From NCBI GenBank assembly GCA_028873695.1, contig JAPPNU010000067.1, positions 1 to 64,000 of the forward strand: 64,000 nucleotides of DNA. The letters are read 5' to 3'. Source of the stretch: Gemmatimonadota bacterium. Lineage in GTDB: Bacteria > Latescibacterota > UBA2968 > GCA-2709665. Below are positions 60,355 to 64,000 of the stretch, in pieces. The stretch's first letter is position 1. Every line of letters starts with the position of its first letter. A program made the translations under genes and the position numbers. The notes below the pieces were generated by a model. The model was not told the origin of the DNA, made no database searches, and saw only the letters and a program-made list of their open reading frames with translations.

Positions 60355-62010
60355 TCAGACGTTCAGGGCCGTCTGCCAGTCGATTTCGGATGACTGCCAG
60401 GTCTCCCCTACCGACAGGACCGTATCCTCCGGAGTCACTGAGCCGTCATCGGGGCAGTCCACGTTATAATGGAGTCCCCGGCTCTCGCGCCGCTTCAGCG
60501 CACAGCGAACCGCGAGCGCGGCCACCGTCGTGATATTTCTCAACTCGAGGAGCGCTTCCGTAACCCGCGTCCGCTTGTAGAATTCCTCTACCTCCCGGGC
60601 AATGACGCCAATTCGCCTTGCCGCCCGTTTGAGCCGGAAGTCGGAACGCACGATGCCGACGTAGTCCCACATCAACTTCTTGACCTCCACCCGGTCGTGG
60701 GAAAGCAGCACCCATTCTTCGGTGTTGAACACGTCGTCATCCCGCCAGTCCGGTACGTCGGGAAAGCCGGCGGCCCTGTCCAGGCAACGTGACGCGTGCT
60801 GATGTACGCGGTCCGAGAACACCAGCGCCTCGAGAAGTGAATTGCTGGCCAGGCGATTCGCGCCGTGCAGGCCCGTGTGCGCCACCTCCCCGGAGGCATA
60901 GAGTCCTTCGATTTCGGTGCGGCCCCACAGATCCGTCGATACGCCGCCGCACATATAGTGAGCGGCGGGCACGACTGGGATGGGCTGCCGGGTGATATCG
61001 ACGTTGAGCTCGAGACACCGCCGGTTGATGCCGGGAAAACGCTCCTGAATTTCGGCGGCGGGCACGTGGGTGACGTCGAGATACACGCAGGGAGCGCCGC
61101 TCTTCTTCAGTTCGCCGTCGATGGCCCTGGCGACAATGTCACGCGGCGCGAGCGCTCCCAATTCGTGATGCGCGTCCATGAAAGGACGTCCGTTCCCATC
61201 GATCAACACACCCCCGTGGCCGCGGACCGCCTCCGAAATCAGGAATGAGTCTCCCTCCGGATGGTAGAGCGTGGTCGGATGAAACTGCATAAACTCCAGA
61301 TTGGCGATCGGCGCCCCCGCCCGGTACGCCATGGCGATCCCGTCGCCGGTTGCGATCCCCGGATTGGTCGTGTGTGTGTAGATCTGTCCGGCGCCACCGG
61401 AACACAGAAGGGTTACCCGCGCCAGAAACCGCCGGACCCGGCCCGATGCCGCATCCAGAACGTACGCTCCCCAGCAATGGATTCGTCCCCGCGGTTCCGA
61501 TTTGGCGCCGAAGAGATGGTGTTCCGTAATCAGGTCGACGGCCATATGGTGTTCGAACCGCGTTATGTTGGGATGGTTTTCAACCGCCTCCGTGAGCGCC
61601 CGTTCGATTTCCCTTCCGGTCAGGTCCGCCGCGTGGACAATCCGGTTCCTGGTGTGCCCGCCTTCCCGCCCGAGCGCCAGGCGGCGTCCGTCCCGTTGCT
61701 TCGTGAACGCGGCGCCCCAGGCCATCAATTCTCTGACCATCCGCGGACCCTGTCCGATCACGAGGTCCACGACGTCCCGGCGGCAGAGCCCGGCCCCGGC
61801 GGCGAGCGTATCCTCTACGTGGAGGCCGAAGGAATCGTCCGAATCAAAGACGGCGGCAATGCCGCCCTGAGCATAGTTGGTATTCGACTCGTGGGACTCT
61901 TTCTTGGTAATCACGGCGACGGTGGCGGACTCGGCTGCCCTGAGCGCAAAAGACAACCCGGCGATGCCGCTGCCGATGACAAGGTAATCCGTTTTCCGGA
62001 CTTCCGACAT
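60355..62010 (-). CDS. nadB: L-aspartate oxidase
   Basis: 551 residues from ATG 62010. FAD-binding DYLVIGSGIAGLSFALRAA at the start, SNTNYAQGGIAAVF, GGHTRNRIVHAADLTGREI, LMQFHPTTLYHPEG-type active-site region and TGLHGANRLASNSLLEALVF are NadB marks that separate it from succinate dehydrogenase. It oxidises aspartate to iminoaspartate for NAD synthesis. nadA and nadC are not in the window. It lies 55 bases upstream of guaA on the same strand. Confidence 0.95.
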   Translation of the reverse strand: MSEVRKTDYLVIGSGIAGLSFALRAAESATVAVITKKESHESNTNYAQGGIAAVFDSDDSFGLHVEDTLAAGAGLCRRDVVDLVIGQGPRMVRELMAWGAAFTKQRDGRRLALGREGGHTRNRIVHAADLTGREIERALTEAVENHPNITRFEHHMAVDLITEHHLFGAKSEPRGRIHCWGAYVLDAASGRVRRFLARVTLLCSGGAGQIYTHTTNPGIATGDGIAMAYRAGAPIANLEFMQFHPTTLYHPEGDSFLISEAVRGHGGVLIDGNGRPFMDAHHELGALAPRDIVARAIDGELKKSGAPCVYLDVTHVPAAEIQERFPGINRRCLELNVDITRQPIPVVPAAHYMCGGVSTDLWGRTEIEGLYASGEVAHTGLHGANRLASNSLLEALVFSDRVHQHASRCLDRAAGFPDVPDWRDDDVFNTEEWVLLSHDRVEVKKLMWDYVGIVRSDFRLKRAARRIGVIAREVEEFYKRTRVTEALLELRNITTVAALAVRCALKRRESRGLHYNVDCPDDGSVTPEDTVLSVGETWQSSEIDWQTALNV

Positions 62011-62057
62011 GATCAATCAATCCCTTCGTTGGCGCGCGCGCCCCGCAGCCGGGCATT

Positions 62058-62261
62058 TCACTGCCTGGTCTTCACGATTTCCCTGAGGAAGTCTTCCGCC
62101 GAAAACTCGTTACATCCCGTGGCCTCGATCAGCAGATCCAGGATCTCACGCCGTTTGCGCCGGTCATATATCAGGTCTTCGAAGACCTCCCTGGACTTTC
62201 TTCGCCCGAGAGCCTTCTCGATTTCTCCGGGTGTCATCCACTGGCCGCCCGTTGCAGACAT
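62058..62261 (-). CDS. Small hypothetical protein
   Basis: 67 residues from an ATG with AGGAGG nine bases upstream. Charged and probably helical (TPGEIEKALGRRKSREVFEDLIYDRRKRREILDLLIEATG). No family is recognised. It lies 47 bases upstream of nadB and may be co-transcribed. The good ribosome-binding site argues for a real gene. Confidence 0.6.
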   Translation of the reverse strand: MSATGGQWMTPGEIEKALGRRKSREVFEDLIYDRRKRREILDLLIEATGCNEFSAEDFLREIVKTRQ

Positions 62262-62492
62262 TCCACCATCCTCCTGTTTTAACACGGCTTAAAGACATTC
62301 TCAGAATAAGACAATAGCAGAAATCCAATCCTGTGTCAAGCGGTCCGGCGACGTCCGATTCCCCGGTCCGCCTTCTTCCCATGCGGTTGCCAAACCCTGC
62401 AGAAATGAGTACACTTAGCAGTCCGTTGATTGAGTCGCTCTGCGGGCGAGGCCTGGTGTCCCGTCCCGGAAACAGCTTCTATCGAGATAAGG

Positions 62493-62906
62493 ATGACCGT
62501 AAACGATCTGCCAGCCCTCAATGCGCTATTCAATACGATTGGCGCCGTCTTTCTCCTGATGGGCTATCTGCAGATCAGGCGTGGCAACATCCGGCAACAC
62601 CGGCGAATGATGGTCTTCGCCCTTGTCTTCTCGGCCCTGTTTCTGACTACGTATCTGTACTATCACGTCGAGGTGGGGTCCGTACCCTATCCTCATCATG
62701 ACTGGACCCGCGGCGTCTATTTTGCCATCCTGATCCCGCACATCGTCCTGGCCGCACTGAATGCGCCGTTCATCCTCGCTGTTGTATGGCTGGCGTTACG
62801 CGGGAATTTCCGGACTCACAGACGCATCGCCCGCTGGGTGTGGCCGGTCTGGATGTTCGTGTGCGTCAGCGGCGTCATCATCTATCTAATGCTTTACCGC
62901 TTCTAA
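62493..62906 (+). CDS. DUF420-like membrane protein
   Basis: About 137 residues from ATG 62493. Four membrane helices. LNALFNTIGAVFLLMGYLQIRRGNIRQHRRMM, the central TYLYYH with later HIVLAALNAPF, and RTHRRIARWVWPVWMFVCVSGVIIYLMLY match the DUF420 family, often linked to cytochrome oxidase assembly. The conserved His residues within helices suit a haem or copper role, which is inference. Its stop codon TAA touches a MITE-like element. Confidence 0.82.
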   Translation: MTVNDLPALNALFNTIGAVFLLMGYLQIRRGNIRQHRRMMVFALVFSALFLTTYLYYHVEVGSVPYPHHDWTRGVYFAILIPHIVLAALNAPFILAVVWLALRGNFRTHRRIARWVWPVWMFVCVSGVIIYLMLYRF

Positions 62907-63117
62907 GAAGCTGTCTCAAAATCCCCAGCGGTCTTCGCGCGGCTGCAAAAGCGCCGGTCGGCGTTGGTCAAACCCACCCGTCGTACGAGATCGAGGCTGC
63001 GCTTGCTCGCCTCTCATAGCCGGATTTGCCCGTCGGCGCTGCACGCCCTTCGCGCCTCATAACCGCCACTTTTTCGCTCACGCTCGGGAACTCACCGGCA
63101 ATTTTAAAACAGCTTCT
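62906..63117 (+). mobile_element. MITE-like element, copy B
   Basis: 212 bases bounded by AGAAGCTGTCTCAAAATCCC and GGCAATTTTAAAACAGCTTC(T). A TAA flanks the GAAGCTGT/ACAGCTTC termini on both sides (62904-62906 and 63117-63119), which looks like a 3-base target duplication. It has no coding capacity. Copy A (56751-56914) is the same element in the opposite orientation with an internal deletion. Confidence 0.82.
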
Positions 63118-63137
63118 AACACACAAGGAGGCACCTC

Positions 63138-64000
63138 ATGACCGTACTCGTAACGGGTTCGACCGGGCTGGTCGGTTCTTCTCTCGTTCCTCACCTTGAA
63201 GCCGGCGGCCACCGCGTCCTGCGCCTGGTTCGCGCGAGCCCGAAAAACGACGTGGAGCGCCGGTGGGACCCGGAAACGGGAGAACTTGCGCCGGCCGCCC
63301 TCGAAGGAATCCAGGCCGTGGTGCATCTGGCCGGCGAGAACATTGCTTCAGGCAGGTGGAACGAAGCAAAGAAGAGCAGAATCCGCAGCAGCCGCGAAGA
63401 CGGCACCCAACTTCTGGCACAGGCCATTGCGGAATCGCAGACGCCTCCCGGCGTTCTGATTTCGGCGTCGGCGGTCGGATACTACGGCAATCGCGGCGAC
63501 GAAATTCTCAACGAGGAAAGCCCGCCGGGCGCCGACTACCTTGCGGAAACGTGCATTGCATGGGAGAATGCCGCGCGCCCCGCGGCTGACGCGGGCGTAC
63601 GTACGGTAACCCTGCGGATAGGAATCGTACTCAGCGCGGACGGAGGCGCGCTGGCCAAGATGCTGTTCCCGTTCAAAATGGGTGTGGGAGGCGTGATTGG
63701 CAGCGGCGCACAGGTTATGAGCTGGGTCTCGCTGAGCGACCTGTTAGGAATCATCGTCCACGCGCTCAACACGGAATCGCTCGAGGGCCCCGTCAACGCG
63801 GTGTCACCCGCGCCGGCGACAAACCGGGAATTCACAAAGACACTGGGGAGCGTCCTTTCCCGTCCAACGCTCTTCCCCATGCCCGCGTTCGCAGCCAGAC
63901 TGGCCTTCGGGGAAATGGCGGACGCCCTGCTGCTGTCCGGCGCCCGTGTAACGCCCGCCCGGCTGCAGGAATCCGGATACGACTTTCAACACCCCGAACT
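63138..64000 (+). CDS. TIGR01777-type NAD-dependent epimerase/dehydratase (partial, runs off the window)
   Basis: 287 complete codons, open at the right edge; the family is about 300 residues, so little is missing. It starts with the Rossmann motif MTVLVTGSTGLVGSSL. VVHLAGENIASGRWNEAKKSRIRSSR is diagnostic for the TIGR01777 group (SDR39U1/YfcH), followed by SASAVGYYGNRGDEIL with the catalytic-type YxxxG region and WVSLSDLLGIIVHAL. AAGGAGG lies nine bases before ATG. The physiological substrate of this family is not established. Confidence 0.92.
   Translation, partial: MTVLVTGSTGLVGSSLVPHLEAGGHRVLRLVRASPKNDVERRWDPETGELAPAALEGIQAVVHLAGENIASGRWNEAKKSRIRSSREDGTQLLAQAIAESQTPPGVLISASAVGYYGNRGDEILNEESPPGADYLAETCIAWENAARPAADAGVRTVTLRIGIVLSADGGALAKMLFPFKMGVGGVIGSGAQVMSWVSLSDLLGIIVHALNTESLEGPVNAVSPAPATNREFTKTLGSVLSRPTLFPMPAFAARLAFGEMADALLLSGARVTPARLQESGYDFQHPE

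Overview
The window is a 64 kb bacterial contig, GC-rich and dense in genes with ordinary start, stop and Shine-Dalgarno signals. Several traits point to a Gram-negative FCB-group-like bacterium of the kind known mostly from metagenomes (Latescibacterota, Poribacteria and KSB1-like lineages): many secreted proteins with dockerin-type DFNGDG modules, PNPFNPST C-terminal modules (FlgD-like or type 9 sorting-like), phytanoyl-CoA dioxygenase and enolase-superfamily genes, and heavily repeated intergenic DNA. The placement is inference; no rRNA is present.

Layout. Positions 1-12.5 kb hold a secreted-protein island on the minus strand: a truncated cohesin-like/dockerin protein (21-674), a protein with a FlgD-like tail and a broken signal peptide (1908-2678), a giant subtilase with LRR and propeller domains (2881-7680), and an LRR metalloprotease (8998-11676). 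A PIN-domain pair is embedded in it, and the edge carries a remnant IS1380-type transposase. Positions 12.5-19.4 kb are a complete Dpp/Opp-type peptide ABC importer operon. Positions 20.7-23.3 kb are a small operon of a dockerin GH5 glycosidase, a ferritin-like diiron protein and a cupin. A tRNA-Glu lies at 23.9 kb. Positions 24-29 kb are an operon of secreted Ig-like proteins, transcribed away from two related signalling proteins (29.4-33.3 kb): a PAS-receiver-winged-helix protein and a GAF-PAS-kinase-receiver-winged-helix one-piece two-component system. Positions 33.4-42.1 kb encode a cohesin-plus-dockerin protein and a 2000-residue BspA-repeat protein with an outer-membrane barrel.

From 42.5 kb the content becomes metabolic and housekeeping: gamma-glutamyltransferase, M20 amidohydrolase and MraY; a methionyl-tRNA synthetase preceded by a promoter, a methionine-containing leader peptide and a terminator; dnaJ-grpE-hrcA; glutamine synthetase, an enolase-superfamily enzyme and a PhyH-HEAT protein; a VTT-type membrane protein; a DUF1761-like protein; guaA; nadB; a DUF420-like protein; and a partial TIGR01777 epimerase at the right end.

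The most interesting points are the candidate methionine attenuator in front of metG, a pair of MITE-like elements whose ends overlap the stop codons of two genes, 11-bp-phased NGTGAY repeats in front of the surface-protein genes next to the fused winged-helix regulators, two in-frame TGA codons that split secreted-protein genes, and the modular dockerin/cohesin-like exoprotein set.
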